Assembly: GCF_900639915.1 (NCBI RefSeq) | Contig: NZ_CAAAID010000002.1 | Span: 124,001-188,000 of the forward strand | Source of the DNA: Legionella nagasakiensis | Lineage (GTDB): Bacteria > Pseudomonadota > Gammaproteobacteria > Legionellales > Legionellaceae | Reading direction: 5' to 3' | DNA: 64,000 nt | Shown here: piece by piece, positions 37,816 through 47,757 of the stretch | Layout of the letters: each line of letters starts with the position of its first letter | Position numbering within the stretch: the first letter of the stretch is position 1 | Position numbers and translations under genes: made by a program | Notes under the pieces: model-generated | Databases searched by the model: none | The model's input: only the letters and a program-made list of their open reading frames with translations | Told to the model about the DNA's origin: nothing

Positions 37816-38849
37816 TGTCCTTGAATACCATTACCATTGCCATTGATACGATGGGCGGGGATCATGGTTTGGACATTGTGATTCCGGCTTGTGTGCGCGC
37901 AATACGTAATAATCCTGATTTAAAATTGTTGTTGGTGGGTGATCAGCAGCAAGTGGCCAACCATTTGAAGAAGCATGGAGCTCTATCAAATGCTCAATTT
38001 ACAATTGTTCATGCCTCTGAAGTGGTGGCTATGGATGAATTGCCTTCCCATGCATTGCGTAATAAAAAAGATTCGTCGATGCGGGTAGCCATTAATCAGG
38101 TGAAAGAAAAAAAAGCTCAGGCTTGTGTCAGTGCCGGCAATACAGGAGCCTTGATGGCTACGGCACGGTTTGTTTTAAAAACCCTCCCTGGGATTGACAG
38201 GCCAGCCATTATTGCTGAATTGCCCACCATGAAAGGTAAAACCCGGGTGATTGATTTGGGGGCCAATGTTGATTCTTGTGCCGAACATTTATTTCAATTC
38301 GCTATCATGGGTTCTGCGCTCATTCAAGCATTGGATAATAAATCCATGCCTAAGATTGGATTGCTTAATATTGGTGTCGAAGAAATAAAGGGAAATGATC
38401 AGGTTAAACGTACGGCGCATATGCTGTCTGAATGCAGCGTTATGAATTATGTGGGTTATGTCGAAGGCGATCAATTTTATTCTGGTGAAGTTGATTTGGT
38501 TGTTTGTGATGGATTTGTAGGTAATGCCACGTTAAAAGCAAGTGAAGGATTGGCTAAGCTCATCCTGTCTATCTTAAAAGAATCATTTACTCGCAACTGG
38601 CTAGCAAAAATGGCCGGTTTTGTTGCCTTGCCTGCCCTATCCTATATGAAAAAACGCATCGATCCTGCCCGTTATAATGGCGCAAGTCTGTTAGGATTAA
38701 ATGGCATCGTGGTTAAAAGCCATGGTGGTGCCAGTGAGATGGCTTTTCAATGTGCCATTGAAGAAGCGGTTTTGCAAGTTAAAAATAACGTGGTTGATTT
38801 GGTTCGTGACCAAATCACTAACTTCATCAATCAAGGTTTGTTGTTATGA
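37815..38849 (+). CDS. plsX: Phosphate acyltransferase PlsX
   Basis: The 344-residue enzyme makes acyl-phosphate from acyl-ACP for phospholipid synthesis. It shows [32 protein letters not shown], and [18 protein letters not shown]. It lies between rpmF and fabH, the standard order, and overlaps fabH by four bases. Confidence 0.97.
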   Translation: MSLNTITIAIDTMGGDHGLDIVIPACVRAIRNNPDLKLLLVGDQQQVANHLKKHGALSNAQFTIVHASEVVAMDELPSHALRNKKDSSMRVAINQVKEKKAQACVSAGNTGALMATARFVLKTLPGIDRPAIIAELPTMKGKTRVIDLGANVDSCAEHLFQFAIMGSALIQALDNKSMPKIGLLNIGVEEIKGNDQVKRTAHMLSECSVMNYVGYVEGDQFYSGEVDLVVCDGFVGNATLKASEGLAKLILSILKESFTRNWLAKMAGFVALPALSYMKKRIDPARYNGASLLGLNGIVVKSHGGASEMAFQCAIEEAVLQVKNNVVDLVRDQITNFINQGLLL

Positions 38850-39799
38850 AAAATGCGGTGATTCGTGGAACCGGAAGTTATTTGCCTGAGCGTGAACTGA
38901 CCAACAAAGAATTGGAAAGGATATTAGACACCACGGATGAATGGATCATGACTCGAACGGGCATTCGCAGCCGGCGGGTTGCTGCTCCTCATGAAACAAC
39001 GTCATTTATGGCAAGTGAAGCTGCAAAAAAAGCTTTAAGTTCCTCCGGTATACAAGCCGATGACATTGATCTGATTATTGTTGCAACCTGCACGCCAGAT
39101 CATTTTTTTCCAAGCGTAGCTTGTCATGTCCAGCAAGCATTGGACATTAAGCGTCCAATTCCCGCTTTTGATATTAGTGCCGCTTGCAGTGGCTTTATTT
39201 ATGCACTCGATATTGCCAAGCAATACTTGGCTGCTGGCACGGCGAAACATATCTTGCTCGTTGGTAGTGAAAGCATGTCGCGTGCTGTGGATTGGACTGA
39301 TCGTGCAACTTGTGTCTTATTTGGAGACGGCGCCGGGGCCGTCGTATTGAGTGCGGATAATCAACCAGGAATTCTTGGCAGTGTACTGCATGCTGCTTAT
39401 GATGAAGGAAAATTATTAACGTATGCTGCTTATACAGAAAATGGTAAAAAGTCTTTTATTGGCATGCGCGGCAATGAAGTGTTTAAAATCGCGGTCAATA
39501 TTATGGGTGATATTGTTGATGAAGTGCTGACGATCAGTGGCTTGCAGAAATCGGATATTAAATGGCTGGTTCCTCATCAGGCGAATATTCGCATTATTAA
39601 CGCAATCGCTAAAAAATTATCCCTTCCTATGTCGCAAGTTATTGTGACGATTGAGCATCAGGGCAATACGTCGGCTGCTTCTATTCCTCTGGCTTTGGAT
39701 ATTTCTATAAGAGAAAAGCGTATTCAACGAGGTGATTTGTTGTTACTGGAGTCGTTTGGTGGCGGTATGACCTGGGGTGCTATGGCTATACGCTATTAA
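38846..39799 (+). CDS. fabH: Beta-ketoacyl-ACP synthase III (FabH)
   Basis: The 317-residue condensing enzyme begins fatty-acid chains from acetyl-CoA and malonyl-ACP. The Cys-His-Asn triad is in [25 protein letters not shown] and [21 protein letters not shown] and [10 protein letters not shown] are also present. It is full length and part of the plsX-fabH-fabD-fabG operon. Confidence 0.97.
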   Translation: MKNAVIRGTGSYLPERELTNKELERILDTTDEWIMTRTGIRSRRVAAPHETTSFMASEAAKKALSSSGIQADDIDLIIVATCTPDHFFPSVACHVQQALDIKRPIPAFDISAACSGFIYALDIAKQYLAAGTAKHILLVGSESMSRAVDWTDRATCVLFGDGAGAVVLSADNQPGILGSVLHAAYDEGKLLTYAAYTENGKKSFIGMRGNEVFKIAVNIMGDIVDEVLTISGLQKSDIKWLVPHQANIRIINAIAKKLSLPMSQVIVTIEHQGNTSAASIPLALDISIREKRIQRGDLLLLESFGGGMTWGAMAIRY

Positions 39800-39861
39800 G
39801 GTTCATGTATGCCAACAGACCCTGGATTTATTTTATTTGGTTAGACTCTTTAGAGATTATT

Positions 39862-40800
39862 ATGGTGATGAGCGCATTTGTGTTTCCTGGTCAAGGCTCC
39901 CAATTCGTTGGGATGTTAAATGAATTGGCAGGTCACTATCCTGTTATTCCTGAATTATTTGCTGAAGTGTCTGAACAGATTGGGTATGATGTTTGGCATT
40001 TGGTTCAGCATGGACCCGAAGATCGTCTGAATCAGACGGAACATACTCAGGTCGCGATGTTGACTGCTGACGTAGCCGTTTATCGAGTATTACAGCAAAG
40101 GATGGAAATCCGTGCCAGTATGATGGCTGGTCATAGTCTAGGTGAGTATGCAGCACTGGTATGTGCTGAAGCCATTTCTTTGACAGATGCCGCGCAACTC
40201 GTTGCTACACGGGGAAGGTTAATGCAGGAAACTGTGCCATTAGGCGAGGGCGCAATGGCGGCCATTGTTGGATTGAGCGATGAGCAGGTAGGCGCTCTTT
40301 GTCAGAAAGCCAGTCATGAAGAACAGCAAGTGGCTCCAGCCAATTATAATGCTATAGGACAAGTTGTTGTTGCAGGGCATGCGCCGGCGGTTGAGCGTGC
40401 TATGTCTCTGGCGAATGCCATGGGGGCTCGTCTGGCGATGGTAATTCCCGTTAGTGTTCCCTGCCATTGTCCATTGTTAACTAAAGCGGCTGAATTATTT
40501 TCTGAACATCTGGCACAAACAACATTTAATACACCCGTCACTTCAGTCATCAGTAATGTGGATCTTAGTGTTTATCAATCGGCCGAACAGATAAGAACCT
40601 TATTAAAGGAACAATTATATCGTCCTGTTCGTTGGGTGGAAACGATTCAAATGATGAAACAAAGCGGGATTGAACAGATGATTGAATGTGGTCCAGGTAA
40701 AGTCTTGGCTGGATTGGTGAAGCGCATTGATAAATCATTGCAAACCGTCAGTATCAATGATTTATCCAGCCTGAATCAGGCGGTCAATGTCATCCATTAG
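39862..40800 (+). CDS. fabD: Malonyl-CoA:ACP transacylase (FabD)
   Basis: FabD loads malonate onto ACP. The active serine is in GHSLGEYAAL and the N-terminus reads AFVFPGQGSQFVG. A later VPCHCPLL holds the catalytic His region. The product is about 313 residues from ATG 39862; ATG 39868 is an equal choice. Starts further upstream would add an unneeded hydrophobic leader. fabG follows 11 bases later. Confidence 0.96.
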   Translation: MVMSAFVFPGQGSQFVGMLNELAGHYPVIPELFAEVSEQIGYDVWHLVQHGPEDRLNQTEHTQVAMLTADVAVYRVLQQRMEIRASMMAGHSLGEYAALVCAEAISLTDAAQLVATRGRLMQETVPLGEGAMAAIVGLSDEQVGALCQKASHEEQQVAPANYNAIGQVVVAGHAPAVERAMSLANAMGARLAMVIPVSVPCHCPLLTKAAELFSEHLAQTTFNTPVTSVISNVDLSVYQSAEQIRTLLKEQLYRPVRWVETIQMMKQSGIEQMIECGPGKVLAGLVKRIDKSLQTVSINDLSSLNQAVNVIH

Positions 40801-40811
40801 AGGATTTCTAT

Positions 40812-41558
40812 ATGATTAACTTACAGGAGAAAATTGCGCTGGTAACCGGTGCAAGTCGCGGCATAGGTAAAGCGGTTGCTTTAACGTTGGCACAAAAGGG
40901 TGCTTATGTCGTGGGAACCGCAACGACTGACCAAGGCGCTGCCGCGATTAGTAGAGCATTTCAACAGGAATCTCTTGCCGGTCACGGTGTTGTGCTTGAT
41001 GTAACCAATAAAGAGAGCGTTGAGCAGATGATGACCCAGTTGTCTGATCAAAACCAGTTACCAAATATTCTGGTCAATAATGCGGGAATTACATGTGATA
41101 ATTTATTATTACGTATGGAAGATGAAGAGTGGTATCGCGTCATTGAAACCAATCTGAATTCTGTGTTTCGCCTAACCAAAGCGTGTTTGAAACCTATGTT
41201 TCGTGCTCGATGGGGACGAATTATTAGTATTGGTTCAGTGGTTGGTATCAGTGGCAATTCAGGTCAAACTAATTATACTGCCGCGAAAGCCGGTTTAATT
41301 GGTTTTTCCAAATCATTAGCTCAAGAAATTGGCAGTCGTGGAATCACGGTCAATGTCGTGGCTCCAGGATTTATTGATACCGATATGACTGCGGCATTGC
41401 CAGATATGGTTAAAGAAGAAATGTTAAAACGAATTCCTTTAAGGCGTTTAGGTAAGGTAGAAGATATTGCTGAAGTGGTTGCATTTCTTGCATCCGATCA
41501 TGGTAATTATATTACTGGTGAAACCATTCATGTGAATGGTGGTATGTATATGAGTTAA
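40812..41558 (+). CDS. fabG: 3-Oxoacyl-ACP reductase (FabG)
   Basis: The 248-residue short-chain dehydrogenase reduces beta-ketoacyl-ACP with NADPH. It has the nucleotide site TGASRGIGKAVA, NNAGIT, the catalytic Ser-Tyr-Lys (ISIGSVVG, then NYTAAKAG), and the FabG ending ITGETIHVNGG. It is the last of the closely spaced genes before a 159-base gap and acpP. Confidence 0.97.
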   Translation: MINLQEKIALVTGASRGIGKAVALTLAQKGAYVVGTATTDQGAAAISRAFQQESLAGHGVVLDVTNKESVEQMMTQLSDQNQLPNILVNNAGITCDNLLLRMEDEEWYRVIETNLNSVFRLTKACLKPMFRARWGRIISIGSVVGISGNSGQTNYTAAKAGLIGFSKSLAQEIGSRGITVNVVAPGFIDTDMTAALPDMVKEEMLKRIPLRRLGKVEDIAEVVAFLASDHGNYITGETIHVNGGMYMS

Positions 41559-41649
41559 GGAGGCGTATTTTTTTATTTGGGAAAAGAAGCTGGTCAAGAA
41601 ACTTGCGTTATCTGAAGAATAGAATAAACTACCCAACATTAATTTTATC

Positions 41650-41681
41650 GTTTCAAATTTCATGCTTTTGAAGTTTGAAAC
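41650..41681 (+). promoter_or_regulatory. Inverted repeat in the acpP leader
   Basis: GTTTCAAA (41650-41657) and TTTGAAAC (41674-41681) form an 8-bp palindrome with a 16-base centre, 37 bases before acpP. It may be an operator or an RNA stem; no known regulator's consensus is matched with certainty. Confidence 0.3.
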
Positions 41682-41717
41682 AATGCATTTTTATAACGGA
41701 AAGAGGAAAAACAAGTT

Positions 41718-41966
41718 ATGAGCACAGTAGAAGAACGAGTTCGCAAAATTGTAGTAGAGCAATTAGGTGTTAAAGAAGATGAATTAAAGAATGACGCTTC
41801 ATTTGTTGATGATTTAGGTGCGGACTCTCTCGATACCGTTGAATTGGTAATGGCATTGGAAGAAGAATTTGAAACGGAAATTCCTGATGAAAAAGCAGAA
41901 AAAATTACCACGATTCAAGAAGCCATTGATTACATAGAGGCTAATCTTAATAAAGAAGAAGCATAA
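41718..41966 (+). CDS. acpP: Acyl carrier protein
   Basis: The 82-residue acidic protein carries the growing acyl chain on phosphopantetheine. The attachment serine is in [20 protein letters not shown]. It has the usual helical bundle and [15 protein letters not shown] start, with a slightly long C-terminus. AGGA lies 10 bases upstream of the ATG. Confidence 0.98.
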   Translation: MSTVEERVRKIVVEQLGVKEDELKNDASFVDDLGADSLDTVELVMALEEEFETEIPDEKAEKITTIQEAIDYIEANLNKEEA

Positions 41967-42334
41967 AATTGAGAGAGGAACCTCATAGAGCTTGTTAAAA
42001 AATCTAAGAAGAAGATCTATTGGCAATTCGTTTGGTCTAAGTCATCGGCATTCCCGCTTCACAAAACAAATTGTCAACGGACCCTAGAATAATAGACGTT
42101 ATTTGTGAGGAGTGCAGTAATGGCGTCCAGTGTTCATTTTTAGTATAATTTGTTAATAAGCTTGTAGATTTGGTTCCTTTATACTTACGCATATAATCTG
42201 GCTAACGCTAAGAGGATAGCCAGGATTTAATGGATTTATGGTTCCGGGGTATCCTTTTGTGCTATCCCGGTTCAGTTTTGTCTTGTATAAAAACGATTTT
42301 TTTAATGTAAAGGCCTGATATTAGGAGTTATTCA
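41967..42334 (+). other. 368-base gap between acpP and fabF with two hairpins
   Basis: No gene is seen. CTGGCTA/TAGCCAG arms near 42199-42223 form one stem. CCGGGGTA (42244-42251) with TATCCCGG (42263-42270) forms another and is followed by a T-rich run, a plausible terminator or attenuator. AGGAG at 42323-42327 is the fabF ribosome binding site. The gap is longer than usual for this gene pair. Confidence 0.5.
42244..42270 (+). terminator. Terminator-like hairpin after acpP
   Basis: An 8-bp stem with one G-U pair and an 11-base loop is followed by TTCAGTTTTGTCTT. It may end acpP transcription or attenuate fabF. Confidence 0.45.
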
Positions 42335-43582
42335 TTGAACAAACGGCGTGTTGTTGTGACCGGCATGGGCATGCTAACCCCTGTTGGCTTAAATGTAGAA
42401 AGTTCCTGGCGGAATATTCTGGCGGGTAAAAGCGGTGTGGGTTTCGTTGAGGATTTTGATACTAGTGAATACCCAACAAAAATTTGGGCTAAGGTCAAGG
42501 ATTTTGACGCTGAAAAATATATGTCGCTCAAAGAAGCGCGTAAAATGGATTTATTTACTCAATATGGCATGGTGGCAGCAGATGAAGCATTGGCGGATGC
42601 TGGATTAAAAATTAATGCAGAACTTTCTTACCGAGCTGGCGTTGCGGTGGGAGCGGGCATTGGTGGTATACAGACAATTACGAACAATCAGGAAAAGCTT
42701 CTTAAAGGTGGCCCACGTAAAGTATCACCATTTTTTATCCCCGCGGGTATTATCAATATGGTCGCCGGTCAAATCTCAATTAAGCATGCCCTAAAAGGCC
42801 CTAATATTTCAGTGGTTACTGCTTGCACGACAGGAACTCATAATATTGGTCTTGCTGCAAGAATGATTGCCTATGGGGATGCTGATGTGATGGTCTGTGG
42901 CGGCGCTGAAATGACAACAACCCCACTATGTCTTGCTGGTTTCTCCGCGGTGCGTTCCTTATCGAAACGAAATGATGAACCAGAAAAAGCATCACGTCCT
43001 TGGGATAAGGATAGGGATGGTTTTGTGATGGGTGAAGGGGCAGGAATTTTGGTGCTTGAAGAGTATGAGCATGCACAAGCTCGTGGCGCAAAAATTTATG
43101 CTGAATTGGTTGGTTTTGGTATGTCTGCTGATGCTTATCATATTACTGCACCGGATGAAGATGCCGATGGAGCAGCGCGTTCCATGGAAATTACTATTAA
43201 AGATGCGGGAATTTCACCAAATCAGGTGGATTACATCAATGCTCATGGTACGTCTACGTCCCTAAACGATCTCAATGAAACCCGAGCAATTAAACGAGTG
43301 TTTGGTGAGCACGCTTATCAGTTAGCGGTGAGTTCGACAAAATCGATGACTGGACATTTATTGGGCGCAGCTGGAGCGGTCGAGGCGATATTTAGTATCC
43401 TGGCGATTCGTGATCAGGTGGCTCCCCCAACGATTAATCTTGATAATCCGGACGAAGGGTTTGATTTAAATTATGTCGCCCATGAACCGCAAAATCGAAC
43501 GATTCACTTCGCGTTGAGTAATTCATTAGGATTTGGGGGTACTAACGGTAGTTTGTTATTTAAGAAAATGGATCATTCTTAA
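42335..43582 (+). CDS. fabF: Beta-ketoacyl-ACP synthase II (FabF)
   Basis: The 415-residue elongating condensing enzyme has the Cys-His-His triad in [23 protein letters not shown] and [18 protein letters not shown]. The end [11 protein letters not shown] is typical. The start is TTG 42335, with AGGAG seven bases upstream and no better in-frame ATG. FabF extends C16:1 to C18:1 and sets membrane fluidity with temperature. pabC, often found between fabF and mltG, is absent here. Confidence 0.97.
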   Translation: MNKRRVVVTGMGMLTPVGLNVESSWRNILAGKSGVGFVEDFDTSEYPTKIWAKVKDFDAEKYMSLKEARKMDLFTQYGMVAADEALADAGLKINAELSYRAGVAVGAGIGGIQTITNNQEKLLKGGPRKVSPFFIPAGIINMVAGQISIKHALKGPNISVVTACTTGTHNIGLAARMIAYGDADVMVCGGAEMTTTPLCLAGFSAVRSLSKRNDEPEKASRPWDKDRDGFVMGEGAGILVLEEYEHAQARGAKIYAELVGFGMSADAYHITAPDEDADGAARSMEITIKDAGISPNQVDYINAHGTSTSLNDLNETRAIKRVFGEHAYQLAVSSTKSMTGHLLGAAGAVEAIFSILAIRDQVAPPTINLDNPDEGFDLNYVAHEPQNRTIHFALSNSLGFGGTNGSLLFKKMDHS

Positions 43583-44006
43583 GGGTTTTTGCGTCAATTT
43601 TAACCTTTTACTGGTTAAAAGCGGAATGCTCGCAACTCTGGTTATCGTTTACGATATTCAGTGTCTGATGCAGGGCCAGGCGCATAAATGATTAAATTAT
43701 TGACAATCAAGTCAATAGAACGCTAAATAAGTTCTACTTTTCTACGTCCTGCGGCTTGTCCACAGGATCCAGGAATCTAGTGAGGCATCTGGCCCCCGCG
43801 CATAAAGCGCGGGAGGTCGATATTTGAGTGAAATTATAACCACTCATGATCTTTCCCTGGGATTTGACGGACTTATGATACATCTTCCGTTATCTATGCT
43901 AGCATGTTTATTCCATACAAAATGTCGGTAAAAACATGCGGTTTTTTCAGCATTCTTTTGTTGTCATTCATGCTGTATCATCTTACTTGAGCAAGCTGAG
44001 ATATTC
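43583..44006. other. 424-base gap between fabF and mltG
   Basis: No gene is seen. A short stem (TTTTAACC 43598-43605 with GGTTAAAA 43613-43620) lies after fabF without a U-run. The centre holds the palindromic repeat listed separately. The part nearest mltG is AT-rich and may carry its promoter, but I cannot place hexamers with confidence. Confidence 0.6.
43745..43819. repeat. Palindromic dispersed-repeat-like element
   Basis: The left arm (43745-43773) carries GCGGCTTGTCCACAGGATCCAG. The right arm (43788-43819) carries CTGGCCCC and the hairpin CCCGCGC (43795-43801) with GCGCGGG (43807-43813). This looks like a worn copy of the REP-type repeats (GCGGCTTG...GGATCCAG...CTGG...) that I recall from Legionella genomes. 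No second clear copy is in this window. Confidence 0.5.
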
Positions 44007-45005
44007 ATGAAGCGTCGTTGGTTGAAGTATTTTCTTGTTTATTGTCTGGCATTATTTGCAATTGGCCTGGCAATGATGTTAGGTTTTGATTTATATCGGC
44101 TCATGTATCGCCCCATGCTGTCAGAGCAGCATGAACCAATCACCATGAATTTGGACAAATCAACCTCTGCTTCTTCTTTTGTCCATAGCCTTAAAGCGCG
44201 GCATTTGATTGAGTCTGAACGCCTTTTTCTGTTATTAATACGAATGCAGGGATTGACAAAACAGCTTAAGGCAGGAATTTATCAAATTCAAACGGGTGAA
44301 TCTGCCCAACAGTTTTTGTTTCGGGTAGTCGCTGGCGACGTGTTGCAAGAGTCTTTTCGTATTATTGAAGGTACAACACAAAATCAGGTGGCAATGAATC
44401 TTAAACAAGCTGCCTATTTAACTTATTCCGACAAGGATTGGCAGGCCATTACGGATACTTTTACAAGTGCAGAAGGTTTATTGCTTGCTGATACGTATTA
44501 TTACGATGCTGGCAGTGGTAGTCGACAAGTATTGGCGCAGGCATACGCTAATTTACAACAGCAACTTGAGCAAAGTTGGCAGCAGCGCAGTCCTGACTTG
44601 CCTTATAAATCTCCCTATGAATTATTAACGGTTGCCTCAATTCTTGAAAAAGAAACCTCTATTCCCAGTGAGAAGCGTTTAATCGCAGGGGTTATTGTTA
44701 ATCGATTGCGAAAAAACATGCCTTTGCAGGTCGATCCGACCGTCATTTATGCGTTAGGTTCACGGTACAAGGGAAAATTAACACGAAAAGCATTACAGAT
44801 TGATTCACCTTACAATACTTATCGTTATCGAGGGTTACCGCCAACCCCAATTGCGATGGTTGGCAAAGATGCGATCGATGCAGCAGCACATCCTAAAGTA
44901 ACGAATTATTTGTATTTTGTTGCTAAAGGAGATGGCACGCATCAGTTTTCTGTGACCTATGAACAACAAAAACAGGCGATTAAACACTATTTAAGGAAAA
45001 ATTGA
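44007..45005 (+). CDS. mltG: Endolytic murein transglycosylase MltG (YceG-like)
   Basis: The 332-residue inner-membrane enzyme cuts nascent glycan strands and so sets their length. One membrane segment (YFLVYCLALFAIGLAMMLGF, about 8-27) precedes a LysM-like part. The catalytic Glu is in ASILEKETS, followed by VIVNRLRKNMPLQVDPTVIYALG and SPYNTYRYRGLPPTPI. Its stop overlaps the tmk start by one base. Confidence 0.96.
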   Translation: MKRRWLKYFLVYCLALFAIGLAMMLGFDLYRLMYRPMLSEQHEPITMNLDKSTSASSFVHSLKARHLIESERLFLLLIRMQGLTKQLKAGIYQIQTGESAQQFLFRVVAGDVLQESFRIIEGTTQNQVAMNLKQAAYLTYSDKDWQAITDTFTSAEGLLLADTYYYDAGSGSRQVLAQAYANLQQQLEQSWQQRSPDLPYKSPYELLTVASILEKETSIPSEKRLIAGVIVNRLRKNMPLQVDPTVIYALGSRYKGKLTRKALQIDSPYNTYRYRGLPPTPIAMVGKDAIDAAAHPKVTNYLYFVAKGDGTHQFSVTYEQQKQAIKHYLRKN

Positions 45006-45661
45006 TGAACTCATCATGTAGAGGCCGTTTTATCGTTGTTGAAGGGCTTGAAGGTGCTGGTAAATCAACGGCAATCAATACCATTAAGCATTTTTTGACG
45101 GATAAAATTGATGAAATCATTCTGACTCGCGAACCGGGGGGAACACGGGTTGGTGAGTCTGTGAGACATTTGATTAAAGACATCATTCCGAATGAGCCAT
45201 TGGATTCACGAGCAGAGCTTCTTTTGCTGTATGCTGCAAGAGTCCAATTGCTTGAGCAAATCATTAAACCGGCTCTAGATAGAGGATGCTGGGTTTTGGC
45301 CGATCGGTTTGAATTATCGACGCATGCCTACCAAGGAGGAGGACGAAAACTGGATCAGAATATGATTGCCAGTTTATCTTCTTTTTGCCTTGCTGGATTT
45401 CAGCCGGATTTAATTATCTTTCTCGATGTTTCTCCCCAAAAAGGCTTACGGCGCGCTTATAAACGTGGTAAAACAGATAGAATAGAGCAAGAAGCGCTTT
45501 CATTTTTTAATGATGTGTACAAACGTTATCATGAGCAAATAAATACTATGGGTAATGTCATGGTCATTGATGCCTGTCAACCTCTTAAGATTGTTCAGGC
45601 TGAAATTCGCGCAGTTCTTGATAAATACCTCGTGAATCATGCAATCTCAATATCCAATTAA
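45005..45661 (+). CDS. tmk: Thymidylate kinase
   Basis: The 218-residue kinase makes dTDP from dTMP. It has the P-loop VEGLEGAGKSTAI, the DR(E) region TREPGGTRVGE, the LID-side DRFELSTHAYQGGGR, and a late FFNDVYKRYHE. ATG 45005 overlaps the mltG stop (TGATG). It overlaps holB by 23 bases. Confidence 0.96.
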   Translation: MNSSCRGRFIVVEGLEGAGKSTAINTIKHFLTDKIDEIILTREPGGTRVGESVRHLIKDIIPNEPLDSRAELLLLYAARVQLLEQIIKPALDRGCWVLADRFELSTHAYQGGGRKLDQNMIASLSSFCLAGFQPDLIIFLDVSPQKGLRRAYKRGKTDRIEQEALSFFNDVYKRYHEQINTMGNVMVIDACQPLKIVQAEIRAVLDKYLVNHAISISN

Positions 45662-46574
45662 CTTATTATCGGCGCACGCATCTTTGTGGCAACGATTGCA
45701 GCCACTGCTGGACAAACAGCAACTGCCTCAGGCACTACTTTTTATTGGCCCGCAACATGGATTAATACCGCAACTTGTCAACCGGCTTATCGCCATGCTT
45801 ATTTGTCAGCAAGGCAATGCCTGTGGCTCCTGCAGCGCTTGCCATTTGCTGATTCAAGGGTATCATCCCGATATTCATCGTATCAGCATGGAGGCACAAG
45901 ATAAGGCGATAAAGATTGAACAGATTCGAGAATTGCAGCTCATTGCTTATCAAACACCCCAGCGCGGTATCCATCGATTTATCGTGGTGGAGCCGGCGGA
46001 AAAAATGAACGTTTCCGCTGCAAATGCTTTGTTAAAAATTCTTGAGGAACCACCTCAGCATGTGGTTTTTATTCTAATTGCCGAACAAATAGGCAATATG
46101 TTGCCCACGATAATCAGTCGCTGCCAAAGATACATAGTGTCTGATTATGAGTTGTTTGATTTTAAAGGGTATTCTGGCTATTTGACTCTTGGTCAATTAT
46201 ATCCTGAGGAAACAACGCGTGCGCAATTGTACAAACAGCGTGAAGTTATTATCGCATCACTTTGCGATTTACTCGAACATAAAACATCTCTGTGTTCTGT
46301 TGCTTCTCTTTGGTCGGCCTATGCATTTGATGATTTATTATGGTTTTTGTATCTTGTTCATGCCGATGTGATCCATGCGCAGCTTACTGAAAATCAAATG
46401 CTGCTGCACCCAGAAAAACTGGTTTGTTTAGCGACTTGTACGCATCCTCTGCAATTATTTAGCCAGATGGATAAGATTAAAGCGCTTATGCAAAAAATCA
46501 ACCATAATATAAATATTAACCAGACATTGGCCATCGAAGATTTATTGATAGGTTATTTGAGGGAAACCGGATGA
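45639..46574 (+). CDS. holB: DNA polymerase III delta' subunit
   Basis: The 311-residue clamp-loader subunit has a modified P-loop region (ALLFIGPQHGL), the zinc cysteines CGSCSACHLL, and the AAA+ segments VVEPAEKMNVSAANALLKILEEPP and the ISRCQ sensor. Delta' does not hydrolyse ATP, which fits the altered P-loop. It overlaps the pilZ gene by four bases. Confidence 0.93.
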   Translation: MQSQYPINLLSAHASLWQRLQPLLDKQQLPQALLFIGPQHGLIPQLVNRLIAMLICQQGNACGSCSACHLLIQGYHPDIHRISMEAQDKAIKIEQIRELQLIAYQTPQRGIHRFIVVEPAEKMNVSAANALLKILEEPPQHVVFILIAEQIGNMLPTIISRCQRYIVSDYELFDFKGYSGYLTLGQLYPEETTRAQLYKQREVIIASLCDLLEHKTSLCSVASLWSAYAFDDLLWFLYLVHADVIHAQLTENQMLLHPEKLVCLATCTHPLQLFSQMDKIKALMQKINHNININQTLAIEDLLIGYLRETG

Positions 46575-46912
46575 ATGATGAGTTACCATTACTTGGTTGC
46601 GTTTATAAAGATGAAACAGCACTCTATCAAGCCTATATGTCTTTTGTTCAAGGAGGGGGGCTTTTTATACGAACGACTCAGGATTTTCAATTGGGAAACA
46701 AGGTCAATTTATCCATACAATTACCGAATGAAGAAGAAAATTATTTGGTTGAAGGAAAAGTAGTCTGGTTGACGCCGAAAGGCGCCGGGGGGAATAAACC
46801 AATTGGCATTGGTATTCAATTCACCAGTGAAAATGGACGCCTTCTCAGTAATAAAATAGAAACGTACTTAGCTGGCATGTTAAAATCCACGCAAATGACG
46901 GATACAATATAG
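46571..46912 (+). CDS. pilZ: PilZ-domain protein of the type IV pilus type
   Basis: The 113-residue protein lies right after holB, the classic position of pilZ. It has the beta-barrel core GGLFIRTTQDFQLGNKVNLSIQLP, VEGKVVWLTP and GIGIQFT. The RxxxR c-di-GMP motif is not evident, as in Pseudomonas PilZ, which works through PilB and FimX instead. It links to the pilMNO genes at the right end of the window by pathway, not position. Confidence 0.93.
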   Translation: MNDELPLLGCVYKDETALYQAYMSFVQGGGLFIRTTQDFQLGNKVNLSIQLPNEEENYLVEGKVVWLTPKGAGGNKPIGIGIQFTSENGRLLSNKIETYLAGMLKSTQMTDTI

Positions 46913-46935
46913 AATGCCCTTTTTTTAAAAACGTT

Positions 46936-47757
46936 ATGAATGTTTCAACACCAAAACCATTAATTGATTCCCATTGTCATCTTCAAAGTATTGATTTAAG
47001 TGATTTTGCAGATGGTATGGACGAAATCATTAGGCAAGCTCAAAACAATGGGGTACAGAGTCTGCTCTGTGTTTGTGTGGAGAGTGACGATTTGCCATTG
47101 CTCTACAAGTTAGCTGACCGATATCCAACGATTAAAATTTCAGTGGGTATCCATCCTAACGCCCAAGTATCTGATGAACCGAAAGCAAATCAATTAGTTG
47201 CCATGGCAAATCATCCAGCGTGCATTGCGATTGGTGAAACTGGTCTTGATTATTACCGGACAGTTGATGAAACAATCAAACGGATGCAGCGTCTGAGATT
47301 TCGCGAGCATATACAAGCAGCACTGCTCTCTAAAAAACCTTTGATCATTCATACGCGTGAGGCTTCTGACGATACCTTATATCTGTTAGCTGAAGAACAT
47401 GCCGCAGAGATTGGCGGTGTTATGCATTGTTTTACTGAAACATGGGATGTCGCCTGTCGTGCTCTGGATCTTGGATTTTATATTTCATTTTCAGGCATTG
47501 TTACCTTTAAGAATGCAACACAATTGCATGAAGTTGCTAAAAAAGTGCCCTCTGACCGCTTATTAATTGAAACCGATTCTCCCTACCTTGCACCTGTCCC
47601 TTTTCGCGGAAAGCAAAATCATCCAGCATTGGTCAAGTATGTGGCACAAGCCTTGAGCGAACTGCGTCAGACTAATTATGAAACCATCGCACAACAAACA
47701 ACAGAGAATTTTTATCGATGTTTCAAGCTCCCTATCCCGATGACACTAGAGCAATGA
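46936..47757 (+). CDS. TatD-family metal-dependent hydrolase (YcfH-like)
   Basis: The 273-residue TIM-barrel hydrolase has the metal ligands in IDSHCHL, IGETGLDYYR, IIHTREA, MHCFTE and IETDSPYLAP. TatD-type enzymes act as deoxyribonucleases or D-aminoacyl-tRNA-related hydrolases, and the true substrate is unsettled. Its place after holB-pilZ fits YcfH. The stop overlaps the anmK start. Confidence 0.93.
   Translation: MNVSTPKPLIDSHCHLQSIDLSDFADGMDEIIRQAQNNGVQSLLCVCVESDDLPLLYKLADRYPTIKISVGIHPNAQVSDEPKANQLVAMANHPACIAIGETGLDYYRTVDETIKRMQRLRFREHIQAALLSKKPLIIHTREASDDTLYLLAEEHAAEIGGVMHCFTETWDVACRALDLGFYISFSGIVTFKNATQLHEVAKKVPSDRLLIETDSPYLAPVPFRGKQNHPALVKYVAQALSELRQTNYETIAQQTTENFYRCFKLPIPMTLEQ

Noticed and set aside
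42335-42337. fabF as truncated because of no ATG
   Set aside because: TTG 42335 has a good AGGAG at the right spacing and gives the normal FabF length.
43598-43620. Intrinsic terminator right after fabF
   Set aside because: The 8-bp stem is AT-rich with no following U-run on either strand; left as part of the gap description.
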